Below are positions 16,557 through 25,158 of a stretch of DNA of 64,000 bases, one piece after another. Below the pieces are notes generated by a model, which made no database searches, was not told where the DNA came from, and saw only the letters and a program-made list of their open reading frames with translations. Numbering within the stretch: position 1 is the first letter of the stretch; the number at the start of each line of letters is the position of its first letter. Source of the stretch: JAOTWJ01 sp036398175 (GTDB lineage Bacteria; Gemmatimonadota; Gemmatimonadetes; Gemmatimonadales; GWC2-71-9); NCBI GenBank assembly GCA_036398175.1, contig DASWHL010000037.1, forward strand, positions 62,001-126,000. Reading direction: 5' to 3'. The position numbers and the translations under genes were made by a program.

Positions 16557-17998
16557 CGATCACCGCCCAGGCGCTGGACGCCGTCGCGGGGATCGTGGGG
16601 CCCACGTGGGTGCGCCACGACCGGGCGACCCGCGAGGTATACGCCGCGGACGGACTCCCTACCCTGCATGGGCTGCCGGGCGCCGTCGTGCTCCCCGGGA
16701 GCCGGGACGAAGTGATCCGCGTGCTGCGGGTTTTGGCCCACCACAGCGTGCCGTTCGTTGCCCGCGGGGCCGGCACGGGCCTGTCGGGTGGGGCGGTGGC
16801 GGAGGCGGGAGGGGTCATCCTCGGCCTGACCCGGCTGCACCGCATCCTGGCTATGGATCCCGAGAACCGGCGCGCCGTCGTGGAGCCGGGGGTGGTGAAC
16901 GCCCGCCTGTCCGACGCCGCCAAGCCCTACGGACTCCATTACGCCCCGGATCCCTCGAGCCAGACAGCCTGCACGGTGGGCGGGAACGTGGCCGAGAATG
17001 CCGGGGGGCCACACTGCCTGAAGTACGGCGTCACCACCCAGCACGTGCTCGCGCTGGAGGTCGCCCTCCCGACGGGCGAGGTGATCGAGTTGGGCTCCGC
17101 GGCGGGCGAGCCCTGGGGACCGGATCTCGTCGGCGTGTTCGTGGGCAGCGAAGGCACGTTCGGCGTCGCGACGCGCATCACCGTGCGGCTCACGCCGCTG
17201 CCGCGCGCCGTTCGCACGCTGCTCGCGGACTTCCAGTCGCTGCGCGCCGCCGGGGAAGCCGTGTCCGCGATCATCGCCTCCGGCATCGTCCCGGCGGCGC
17301 TCGAGATGATGGACGGGACGTGCGTCCGCGTGGTGGAGGCCTCGATCTACCGGGCCGGCTATCCCACCGACGCGGCCGCCGTGCTGCTCGTGGAGGTGGA
17401 CGGGCGGGACGAAGCGGCCGTCGCGGATCTCGCCGAGCGCGCCGCGGCCCACCTGCGGGCCGCCGGGGCGCGCTCCGTCCGCGCCGCACGGGAGCAGGCG
17501 GAGCGCGATCGGCTGTGGCAGGGGCGCAAGAAGGCCTTCGGCGCTCTCGGGCGCCTGAGCCCCGACCTCGTGGTCCAGGACGCCGTCGTGCCGCGCACCG
17601 CGCTCCCGGACGTACTGGACGCGATCAGCGTCATCGCGGCGCGGCACCGGGTCACGGTGGCCAACGTCTTCCACGCCGGCGACGGCAACCTGCACCCGAA
17701 CATCACGTTCGACCGGCGGAACGCCGGTGAACGGGAGCGTGTGGAGCGCGCGGCCGCGGAGATCATGCGCGTCTGCGTGGCGGCGGGCGGCACCATCACC
17801 GGCGAGCACGGCGTCGGGATGGACAAGCTCCGCTACATGAGTGACGTGTTCGACGCGACGACGCTGGGCGCGATGCGCGACCTCCGCCGCGTGTTCGATC
17901 CGGCGGAGCGCGCCAATCCGGGCAAGGTGATTCCCGTGCGGAGCTGTCGAGAGTGGCGCGGCTGGCATCGAGGGACCCGCGTGGAGCCGGCGTCATGA
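16553..17998 (+). CDS. glcD: Glycolate oxidase FAD-linked subunit GlcD
   Basis: 481 aa FAD-binding (PCMH-type) oxidase subunit that oxidises glycolate or another 2-hydroxy acid. FAD-domain motifs RGAGTGLSGGAV, PDPSSQTACTVGGNVAENAGGPHC and VGSEGTFGVATR are visible. The C-terminal cap has FHAGDGNLHPNI and GEHGVGMDKL. It overlaps the Lon-domain gene and glcE by ATGA on both sides. The C-terminus extends about 20 residues beyond the usual PGKVIP end, reaching the overlap. Lactate or other hydroxy acids are alternative substrates. Confidence 0.93.
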   Translation: MTITAQALDAVAGIVGPTWVRHDRATREVYAADGLPTLHGLPGAVVLPGSRDEVIRVLRVLAHHSVPFVARGAGTGLSGGAVAEAGGVILGLTRLHRILAMDPENRRAVVEPGVVNARLSDAAKPYGLHYAPDPSSQTACTVGGNVAENAGGPHCLKYGVTTQHVLALEVALPTGEVIELGSAAGEPWGPDLVGVFVGSEGTFGVATRITVRLTPLPRAVRTLLADFQSLRAAGEAVSAIIASGIVPAALEMMDGTCVRVVEASIYRAGYPTDAAAVLLVEVDGRDEAAVADLAERAAAHLRAAGARSVRAAREQAERDRLWQGRKKAFGALGRLSPDLVVQDAVVPRTALPDVLDAISVIAARHRVTVANVFHAGDGNLHPNITFDRRNAGERERVERAAAEIMRVCVAAGGTITGEHGVGMDKLRYMSDVFDATTLGAMRDLRRVFDPAERANPGKVIPVRSCREWRGWHRGTRVEPAS

Positions 17999-19227
17999 CA
18001 CCGCGCGCGTTGACGGACCGGGTGCGCCAGCTGCTGGGCGATGCGGCCCTTCCCTCCCCGTCGCTACGCGACGCGGCGCTCCCGCCGCTCGTGCTCCCCA
18101 CGGATGCGGCGGCCTGCGCGCTCCTGCTGCGTACCGCGTCGGTCGAGGGGTGGCGCGTGGCCGTCGTGGGGGCGGGCACCTGGCTGTCCGCGCCGCCCGG
18201 TGCGGACCTCCGGCTCGGCACCGCCCGGCTCGACGCCGTCGGGCCGGTGGAGCCGGCGGATCTCGTCGCCACGGCACAGACCGGGGTTCGCTGGGACACC
18301 CTGCGGCGGGGCCTCGCCGACCGGCACGTCTGGATGGCGCAGGACGTGCCGGGCCGCGACCGTACGCTCGGCTCCGCCCTGGCCACCGCGACATCGGGGC
18401 CGCTGCGCTGCGGCTTCGGCGCGCTGCGGGACCAGGTGCTCGGGCTCACCCTGGTCACGGGCGACGGGCGGGTGCTGCACGTGGGCGGGCGCGTCGTCAA
18501 GAACGTGGCGGGCTACGACCTCGCCAAGCTCGCGCTCGGGACGTTTGGCGCCTTCGGGGTGATTGCCGAGGCCCACCTCCGGTTGCGCGCCGTTCCCCGG
18601 GCGGATGTGACGCTCGCGGTGGACGGGATGCGGGACGCGCTCCTCGACGTGGCGCGCGGCGTCCTCGACCGCGGCGTGCCGCCCGCGGCACTCGAGCTGC
18701 TGTCGCCCGCCGCCGCGGGCCACGGGACGTGGCGGCTGGCCATCCGGCTGCTCGGCACCGAAGCCGAGGTCGCCGCGGACCAGACCGAAGTCCAGAGCGC
18801 GCTGCCTCGAGCGGCCACCGTACTCCGCGGGGACGAAGCCGCGACCTTCTGGCGGGCGTTCCTCGAGGCGTCCGTGGCCTCCCCCGTCACGTTGCGGCTC
18901 GGGGCGTCTCCCAGTTCGCTCGAGGATGCGCTCGACCTCGTCGCCCTGCACCTCGACGAGCGGGTCGCCGACTGGATCGCCGTTACGATCCCCGCGGGCG
19001 TCACGCGGTGGAGCGGATCCGCGACCGCGGCCGCCCTGGCGCGCCTGCGCCGGGCCGCCGCCGAGCACGAGTGGCCCGTGACCCTCGAACGGGCTCCCTG
19101 GGATGTGCGCGCGGCGGTGGGACACTTCGGCGCGTATCGCGAAGGCGTGCACCGCATCGTGCAGGGTCTCCGGGCCGCGTTCGATCCCGCGGGAATCCTG
19201 ATGGCGCCGCTCGACCCCGCCGCGTGA
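17995..19227 (+). CDS. glcE: Glycolate oxidase FAD-binding subunit GlcE
   Basis: 410 aa, second and shorter FAD-binding subunit of the GlcDEF complex. It keeps the FAD-site framework (GAGTWLS near residue 60, GSALATATSGPLRCGFG, RDQVLGLTLVTGDGRVLHVGG, KNVAGYDLAKL) but lacks GlcD's catalytic C-terminal motifs, as expected for GlcE. The ATG at 17995 overlaps the glcD stop (ATGA), and the stop overlaps the glcF GTG (GTGA). An in-frame start at 17953 would lie inside glcD and adds nothing conserved. Confidence 0.9.
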   Translation: MTPRALTDRVRQLLGDAALPSPSLRDAALPPLVLPTDAAACALLLRTASVEGWRVAVVGAGTWLSAPPGADLRLGTARLDAVGPVEPADLVATAQTGVRWDTLRRGLADRHVWMAQDVPGRDRTLGSALATATSGPLRCGFGALRDQVLGLTLVTGDGRVLHVGGRVVKNVAGYDLAKLALGTFGAFGVIAEAHLRLRAVPRADVTLAVDGMRDALLDVARGVLDRGVPPAALELLSPAAAGHGTWRLAIRLLGTEAEVAADQTEVQSALPRAATVLRGDEAATFWRAFLEASVASPVTLRLGASPSSLEDALDLVALHLDERVADWIAVTIPAGVTRWSGSATAAALARLRRAAAEHEWPVTLERAPWDVRAAVGHFGAYREGVHRIVQGLRAAFDPAGILMAPLDPAA

Positions 19228-20498
19228 CCGGGTTCGCGGGGCTCGCCACGTGCGTGCACTGCGGCTTCTGCCTGCAGAGCTGCCCGACGTACGTGGCCAC
19301 CGGGGACGAGGGCGACAGCCCCCGCGGCCGGATCGTGCTCATGCGCCGCCTCGACACCGGCGAGCTGCCGCCCGACGACCCCTCGCTCCGGTACCATCTC
19401 GACCGCTGCCTCGGGTGCCGCGCCTGCGAGCCCGTGTGTCCGTCGGGCGTGGCCTACGGTCCCGCGCTGGAGGCCGCGCGCGCCGCGATGGACGACCGGC
19501 GCACGCCGCCCGTCGTGGTCCGGCTGATCCTGCACGTGATCACGCGCCCCCCCCTCCGCCGGCTGCTCTTTGGGCTCGCGCGGGCGGCGCGGCCCTTCGC
19601 GGGAGCGCTGGCGGGCTGGAGCCGCGTGGGCTTCGCGGCGGGCATGCTGGCGGGATCACGCGATCGGCGTATCGGCCGCGACCCGCGAGAGCCGTTTCGA
19701 TCCCACGAACCGCCAAGCCCCCGGGCCGCGGACCTCCCTGTCGCCGTGTTCCTCGGCTGCATTCAGCGCGACCTGTTCGGACACGTGAACGCGGCCGCGG
19801 CTCGCACGCTGCGGGTCAACGGCTACACGCTCGAGGAGGCGCCCCGGCAAGGATGCTGCGGCGCCCTGCACGCGCACGCCGGACGGCTCGACGCCGCGCG
19901 GGCGCTCGCCCGCGAGAACGTCCGCGCTTTCGCCGAGTGTCCGGAAGCGCTGGTGGCCGCCACGGCCGCGGGCTGTGGGGCCATGCTGCGGGAGTATGGC
20001 TCACTGCTGGCGGACGACCCGCTGGCGGAGGAGGCCCGCCGTTTCTCCGCGCGCGTGCGCGACGTGACCGAGTTGCTGGCCGCCCAGGGCCCGGTACGGG
20101 GGGCGCCGGTGTCGCTCACCGTGGCCTACGACGCCCCGTGCCACCTGGCGCATGCGCAGCGTGTGACCGACGCTCCCCTCGCGGTGCTGGGAGCCGTGCC
20201 GCAACTCCGGCTCGCCCCGCACGAGGACGCGGACGCCTGCTGCGGCAGCGCCGGGCTGTACTCCCTGGTGCAGCGCGGGCTCGCGCGCGCGATCCTCGAG
20301 CGGAAGCTCAACGCGCTCGCCGCGGCGAATCCCGACGTCGTGGCAACCGGCAACCCGGGCTGCGCGATGCAGATCTCGGCCGGCCTGCGGGCCGCCGGCC
20401 GGCCTGCTCCGGTGGTTCATCCGGTGGAGCTGCTGGATGCCTCGTACGCCCGTGCGGGCCGCTACGCGGAGGATGCCGTAGATTCCCGGGGTCCATGA
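19224..20498 (+). CDS. glcF: Glycolate oxidase iron-sulfur subunit GlcF
   Basis: 424 aa. Two 4Fe-4S ferredoxin motifs near the N-terminus (CVHCGFCLQSCP and CLGCRACEPVCP) are followed by two cysteine-rich CCG domains. The first contains GCCGALHAHAG; the second has DAPCHLAHAQ, CCGSAGLYS and TGNPGCAMQ. It passes electrons from GlcD/E to the respiratory quinone pool at the inner membrane. The GTG start (19224) overlaps the glcE stop by 4 nt, which is why a longer upstream start is not credible. Its end overlaps the next gene by ATGA. Confidence 0.93.
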   Translation: MTGFAGLATCVHCGFCLQSCPTYVATGDEGDSPRGRIVLMRRLDTGELPPDDPSLRYHLDRCLGCRACEPVCPSGVAYGPALEAARAAMDDRRTPPVVVRLILHVITRPPLRRLLFGLARAARPFAGALAGWSRVGFAAGMLAGSRDRRIGRDPREPFRSHEPPSPRAADLPVAVFLGCIQRDLFGHVNAAAARTLRVNGYTLEEAPRQGCCGALHAHAGRLDAARALARENVRAFAECPEALVAATAAGCGAMLREYGSLLADDPLAEEARRFSARVRDVTELLAAQGPVRGAPVSLTVAYDAPCHLAHAQRVTDAPLAVLGAVPQLRLAPHEDADACCGSAGLYSLVQRGLARAILERKLNALAAANPDVVATGNPGCAMQISAGLRAAGRPAPVVHPVELLDASYARAGRYAEDAVDSRGP

Positions 20499-21502
20499 CC
20501 GCCCCCGAGATCCCCAGCCCCCAGGTGCTCGGACCCTACGCGGTCCAGGCCGCCGATGCCGATGCCGTCCTGGACGGCGCGGCCGTGGCGGAGGCCGCGC
20601 TCTATCCGCTGGAGGTGGCGGGGGCCGGGGCGGTCAGCTGCATGCAGGGCCTCCTCACGGCCGACATCGAAACGCGGGGTGACGGCGGTTACGGCTACAG
20701 CGGCGTCCTCACGCCCAAGGGGATGATCGTCACGGATCTCTGGGTGGCACGGACCGCGGCCGGCGTGTCGCTCCGGGTGCCCCAGGAGGCGGCCCCGCAG
20801 CTGCTCGAGGTCCTGCACCGTTCCCTGCCTCCGCGGCTCGCGCGCGTGATTGATCTCTCCAGCGATCATCGGGTCCTGCGGGTCGTCGGTCCCGAAGCGT
20901 TGGCCGTGGCCACGAAGGCCGGCGTTGCGATCCCGGCCGAGGGGCGAATCGCGAGCGCCGTGGTGGGCGGGATGATGGCGCTCGTTGCCCGGCCCGGCGA
21001 GCAGGCGCCCTTTGCCATCGAGATCCTGACCTCGGCCGCGAACGCACCCGCCCTCCGCGGCCGGCTCCGTGAGGCGGGCGCCCACGACGGATCGATCCAT
21101 ACCCTCGAGTTGGCGCGGATCCTCCGCGGCTGGCCCCGCCTGGGGGCGGAGATTGACGACCGCACGCTTCCTCAGGAAGTGCGCTTCGACGAGCTGGGTG
21201 GGGTGTCGTACACCAAGGGGTGCTACGTCGGGCAGGAAACGGTGGCCCGCCTGCACTTTCGGGGACACGCCAACCGGATGCTGCGCGGGCTCGTGTGGGA
21301 GGAAACCCCCGACGCCGCCCAGCCGCTGGTGAGCCAGGACGAGAAGCCGCGCGGCCGCGTCACGAGCCTCGCCTGGGTCCACGGGCTGGACCGCTGGGTG
21401 GGTCTCGGCATCCTGCGTCGTGAGGTGGACCCCGAGCGCGCCGTGATGGCGGGCGGACAACCCGCTACCGTCAGTCCGCTCCCCTTCCCCATGGACGCGT
21501 GA
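20495..21502 (+). CDS. ygfZ: YgfZ/GcvT-like folate-binding protein
   Basis: 335 aa protein of the GcvT/YgfZ fold, which binds tetrahydrofolate and helps assembly or repair of Fe-S enzymes. The diagnostic YgfZ motif is present as KGCYVGQETVAR around residues 242-253, with the functionally important cysteine. The N-terminal half keeps GLLTADIE and GVLTPKGMIVTDLW. The gene follows glcF directly with an ATGA overlap, and GlcF is an Fe-S protein. Coupling of a cluster-assembly factor to its client is a plausible reading (inference). Confidence 0.88.
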   Translation: MTAPEIPSPQVLGPYAVQAADADAVLDGAAVAEAALYPLEVAGAGAVSCMQGLLTADIETRGDGGYGYSGVLTPKGMIVTDLWVARTAAGVSLRVPQEAAPQLLEVLHRSLPPRLARVIDLSSDHRVLRVVGPEALAVATKAGVAIPAEGRIASAVVGGMMALVARPGEQAPFAIEILTSAANAPALRGRLREAGAHDGSIHTLELARILRGWPRLGAEIDDRTLPQEVRFDELGGVSYTKGCYVGQETVARLHFRGHANRMLRGLVWEETPDAAQPLVSQDEKPRGRVTSLAWVHGLDRWVGLGILRREVDPERAVMAGGQPATVSPLPFPMDA

Positions 21503-22698
21503 GCCGGCCGGTTCGCCTCGGACCCGGCTTGATCGTTACCGCGGCGTTCATCGGGCCCGGCACGGTCACGACCGCCACCCTGGCGGGCGCGGGCTACGGA
21601 GCCGCGCTGCTCTGGTGTCTGGGATTCGCGACGGTCGCGACCATCGTGCTTCAGGAGATGAGCGCGCGCCTGGGCCTGGCCACCGGCGGGGGGCTCGGGC
21701 GGGCGCTGCACCAGATACCGGGCCCGTCATGGGCCGGACCCGCGCTCGCCGGCCTGGCCGTCGGCGCCGTGGTGCTGGGCGCCGCCGCCTACGAGGCCGG
21801 CAACCTGACCGGCGCCGGCCTCGGGCTCAGCGCCGCGCTGGGACTCTCGCCGAAGACGCTCGCGTTGATCGGGGCCGGCGTCGCGGGTGCGCTCCTCTGG
21901 ACGGGGCGCTATCGCATCGTCGAACGGGTGCTGGTCGGCTGCGTCGCGGTCATGGGCATCACTTTCCTGCTGACCGCCGTGCTCGTGCTGCCGCGGGTGG
22001 ACGGCGTGCTGGCCGGCCTCCTCGTCCCGCGGCTACCGGACGGCGCCGAGCTGACCGCGCTCGGGCTCGTCGGCACGACCATCGTGCCGTATAACCTGTT
22101 CCTCCATGCCGCGATCGTCTCCGAACGCTGGGGTGGCCCGGGCGACCTCACGGCCGCGCGCTGGGACCTGGTCCTCGCCATCGCCCTCGGCGGTGTCGTC
22201 TCCGCCGCGATCGTGATCACGGCGGCCGGGGCCCTGGGCGGCCAGGAGATCCGCTCGGCGGCGGCCATGGCGGCGCAACTCGAGCCGCTCCTCGGGCGCT
22301 GGGCCGCGCGGGCCTTCAGCGTGGGGTTCGCGGCCGCGGGCCTCTCCTCGGCCATTACGGCGCCGCTCGCGGCGGCCTACGCCCTCCAGGACACGGTCGG
22401 CCGAGGTCGGGACGTGCGCGTCCCGCTCGCCCGCGCGGTGATCGGCTCGACCCTGGCGGTGGGCGTGCTGGTCACCCTCATCGGGACGCGGCCGGTGGCC
22501 CTGATCCTCGTGGCCCAGGCGCTGAACGGGCTCATCCTGCCCATCGTGGCCGTCGTGCTCCTGCTCGCCATGAACGACCGCCGGCGCCTGGGCAACCAGG
22601 TGAACGGGTGGCGCGCCAATCTCGCGGGTGGCATCGTCGTCCTGCTGTGCGCCACGCTGGGGATCCGCGGCATGGTGGGAGCGTTCGCCGGACCGTGA
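21499..22698 (+). CDS. NRAMP-family transporter lacking the canonical metal-site motifs
   Basis: 399 aa with about eleven transmembrane segments matching the NRAMP/MntH fold. In TM1 the metal-binding DPGN is replaced by GPGT (IGPGTVTT, residues 18-25). In TM6 the MPHN motif is VPYN (VPYNLFLHAAIV). The main metal-coordinating Asp, Asn, Met and His are therefore changed. It belongs to a divergent branch whose substrate is uncertain; calling it a manganese or iron importer would not be supported. The GTG start overlaps the ygfZ stop (GTGA), making it the last gene of the six-gene operon. Confidence 0.82.
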   Translation: MSRPVRLGPGLIVTAAFIGPGTVTTATLAGAGYGAALLWCLGFATVATIVLQEMSARLGLATGGGLGRALHQIPGPSWAGPALAGLAVGAVVLGAAAYEAGNLTGAGLGLSAALGLSPKTLALIGAGVAGALLWTGRYRIVERVLVGCVAVMGITFLLTAVLVLPRVDGVLAGLLVPRLPDGAELTALGLVGTTIVPYNLFLHAAIVSERWGGPGDLTAARWDLVLAIALGGVVSAAIVITAAGALGGQEIRSAAAMAAQLEPLLGRWAARAFSVGFAAAGLSSAITAPLAAAYALQDTVGRGRDVRVPLARAVIGSTLAVGVLVTLIGTRPVALILVAQALNGLILPIVAVVLLLAMNDRRRLGNQVNGWRANLAGGIVVLLCATLGIRGMVGAFAGP

Positions 22699-22714
22699 GG
22701 GAACGCGCCGCCGG

Positions 22715-22909
22715 CTACCCCGGGATGCGGGCCGTATCGCGGACCATGATCGAGTCGCCGCGGAGGCTGTCCGTCACAGGCGGCGGCGACTCGATCGGCG
22801 CGGGCGCGGCCTCGGCCTCGGCCGGCGGCGGCGGTTCGCGGTCGCCGCACGCCGCGAGCCCCACGAGGATCCCGACGGTCAGGAGCCGGACGACGGTCGC
22901 GCGGGCCAT
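22715..22909 (-). CDS. Small proline-rich lipoprotein
   Basis: 64 aa. The N-terminal signal (VVRLLTVGILVG) ends in the lipobox LAAC with Cys21, followed by GD, PPPPAEAEAAPAPIESPPP and a short polar tail. It should be lipid-anchored and mostly disordered. A much longer in-frame extension exists upstream but runs antisense through the next gene and is rejected. It is convergent with the NRAMP-like gene and divergent from the following one. No function can be proposed. Confidence 0.6.
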   Translation of the reverse strand: MARATVVRLLTVGILVGLAACGDREPPPPAEAEAAPAPIESPPPVTDSLRGDSIMVRDTARIPG

Positions 22910-22951
22910 GCAAGCAATCTCCGACCGGGCCGTCCCGAGGGCAAGCGACCG

Positions 22952-25123
22952 GTGAAGCGACGGGGATTCGTGACGGCCCTCGGGGCGGGACTCGCCGGCG
23001 CCTACCCCGGCCCGGCGGCTTCGCGTCGCGCGGTCACGGTGGACGCGGCGCCGACGCTGTTTCACGGGCACCCAGACGGCCTCACCACGCTCGTGCGGTT
23101 CACCGCGTCCGGGACCGATGCGCCCGCCGGGCGCCTGCGCGTGCACGATGTCCGAACGGGCGACCTGATCGGCACGGCCGGCATGATCCGCCGCGCCGAC
23201 ATGCTCACGGGCGAGCTGTGGCTGCCGCTCGCCGAGCGGCGGCGCGTGCGCAGCGACCTCGAGACACCGGGGCGCCAGGGACCGATGCGCTCGATCCACG
23301 AGCTGACGCCGACCTCTCGATGGACGGTCTACTGGCTCACGCTGGCCTCCCCGGACGGGATTCGCGCGGCGTTCGCGGACGTCCCCGACCTCATGCGCGG
23401 CGTCGAGGCGGCCTGGATGACCGCGGCGGGCATCCGGGTCAACCCGTGGCGCGCCCTTCCGGCCGGCGCGGACCACCTGGACCTGGTCCGCCTCACCGTC
23501 CCCGCCGCCATCGCGAGCCGTTCGACGGGGATCCCGCTGGCCCGCCTCGCGCTGCATGAGGGCCCTGTCCCGCCGCACCTGGAGCGGGCGCTGCGCGGCG
23601 CAGCCGTGCCGCTCGCGCTGCCGCGGACACGGGTGGTGGATCCGCGCGACCTGGACCTGTCCGCCGGACGCGCCGCGGCGGCGGGGCGGATCGAGGCGTG
23701 GCTCCGGGCCCGCACCACCGAGCCCCCGGAACGCTTGCCGATGGCCGTCGCCGTCGGCTCCGACCTGGCATTTGCCATCGCCGTCCAACCCCGCGTGGAC
23801 GAGTGGAACGCCGCGTATGCGTTTCCCCGGTTCGTGGTCGGCGACGGCGACGAGGTGATCCGCGGGCTCGCGGCGGCCCCCACTCCCTCGGCGTCGGACG
23901 TGGCCGGCACCGTCGCGCCGCCGCCGCGTGCGTCGCCTCTCCCGGACGGGGACCCGTCACTGGCATTCCTGCCACTCGGCCGGGCCCTGGGGCTTGCCGA
24001 ACCCACGCTCGAGGGCCTCGCCCGCCGGTTCGCGTTCCCCGTGGGCGGGCTTCTCGTGCTCAATTCCTCGCCGTTCGGCCGGAGCGACGTGGTGGTTGAC
24101 GGCGGCGGCGGGGTACGCGTCGTGACCGACGTGCCGGGGCTGGGGTTCGCGTTCGTTCCCGACGGGCCCACGCCCACGGTGACGCGGCAGGAGGGTCGGA
24201 CGGACGCGCGGGGCGGGCATTACCACGTGCGACTCGAGTCCGGTGGCGGCGGGATCGGGTCACTCGTGCACCGGGCGACGGGGACGGAGCTGATCCCCAC
24301 CGGGCTGATCGCGAATGCCGTTCCCGACGCGGTCCTTGCGGCGGTGGGCGCGGAGACGCTGGAGGGCGTCGGCGCGCGGGTGGTGGCCCGCCGCGTCATC
24401 CCCGGCGACGTCATCATCACGACCGTGACGGTGTACGACGATCTGCCGTGGGTCGAGATCGAGAACCGGAGCGAATCCGGCGTCGCCGGACGCGTGCGGG
24501 ACTGGGCGTTTCCGTTCGCGCCGGCCGTGGAGCGCATGGTGTGGGAAGTGCCGGGCGGGACGGCCGACGCCACGCCGCCGCACGAGCCGCTCACGCCCAT
24601 CCGCTGGGTCACGCTCCGGGGCGAGGGCGGCAGCGTGCTCCTGGGCGCCGACCCGATCACGAGCGGCGCCGTGGACGACGCGGGACGACTCTCGCTGCGG
24701 GCGCCGGGTACCTGCCGGGTCCGCGTCGGCTACCATCGCGGCTACCTGCTTCCCGACGACCCCTGGCGCTTTGGATTCGGCATGCGGCCCCTCGTGGCGG
24801 TCCGGGCCGACGGCACGGGGGACCGTCGCCTCCCCAGCTTCGGCCGCATGCTCGACGTGGCGGACCCCACGGTGGCCGTGCTGGCAATCCGCCCCGCGGA
24901 GGACGGCCTCGGCGTGATGGTGTTTCTCCAGGAGCTGGGCGGCCCGAGCCGCGAGGTCGCCGTGCGCCCGGCGCTCCTCACGTTCGACGGCGCGCTCCTC
25001 ACGGATCTCGCGGAACGCGACCTCCGCCCGGCCACCGACGCCCCGGGAAGCGGCGTTTTCGTGCCGATCGAATCGCTGGGGTATGCCGCCGTCCGGTTGC
25101 TGGGCGTGCGGCTGGCTGTTTAG
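22952..25123 (+). CDS. Tat-exported protein with GH38-type C-terminal domain, no catalytic domain
   Basis: 723 aa from a GTG with GAGG about 11 nt upstream. The N-terminus MKRRGFVTALGAGLAGA looks like a short Tat signal (RRGF). From about residue 370 to the end it resembles the beta-sandwich C-terminal half of GH38 alpha-mannosidases. Recognisable pieces are LLVLNSSPFGRSDVV, GGIGSLVHRATGTELI, VYDDLPWVEIENR, SVLLGADPI, PSFGRMLDVADP and VLAIRPAEDG. The GH38 catalytic barrel with its Asp nucleophile and His/Asp zinc site is not present; the first ~350 residues show no family I can name. Possibly a carbohydrate-binding exported protein. Confidence 0.6.
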   Translation: MKRRGFVTALGAGLAGAYPGPAASRRAVTVDAAPTLFHGHPDGLTTLVRFTASGTDAPAGRLRVHDVRTGDLIGTAGMIRRADMLTGELWLPLAERRRVRSDLETPGRQGPMRSIHELTPTSRWTVYWLTLASPDGIRAAFADVPDLMRGVEAAWMTAAGIRVNPWRALPAGADHLDLVRLTVPAAIASRSTGIPLARLALHEGPVPPHLERALRGAAVPLALPRTRVVDPRDLDLSAGRAAAAGRIEAWLRARTTEPPERLPMAVAVGSDLAFAIAVQPRVDEWNAAYAFPRFVVGDGDEVIRGLAAAPTPSASDVAGTVAPPPRASPLPDGDPSLAFLPLGRALGLAEPTLEGLARRFAFPVGGLLVLNSSPFGRSDVVVDGGGGVRVVTDVPGLGFAFVPDGPTPTVTRQEGRTDARGGHYHVRLESGGGGIGSLVHRATGTELIPTGLIANAVPDAVLAAVGAETLEGVGARVVARRVIPGDVIITTVTVYDDLPWVEIENRSESGVAGRVRDWAFPFAPAVERMVWEVPGGTADATPPHEPLTPIRWVTLRGEGGSVLLGADPITSGAVDDAGRLSLRAPGTCRVRVGYHRGYLLPDDPWRFGFGMRPLVAVRADGTGDRRLPSFGRMLDVADPTVAVLAIRPAEDGLGVMVFLQELGGPSREVAVRPALLTFDGALLTDLAERDLRPATDAPGSGVFVPIESLGYAAVRLLGVRLAV

Positions 25124-25158
25124 GGAGGGATGCGGGTACCTTCTCAGGCACCGGAGCC

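Noticed and set aside
22715..23788. 357-residue minus-strand protein ending in the lipoprotein sequence
   Set aside because: Only the last 64 residues, from an ATG with a lipobox leader, look coding; the rest is antisense to the exported GH38-C protein gene.
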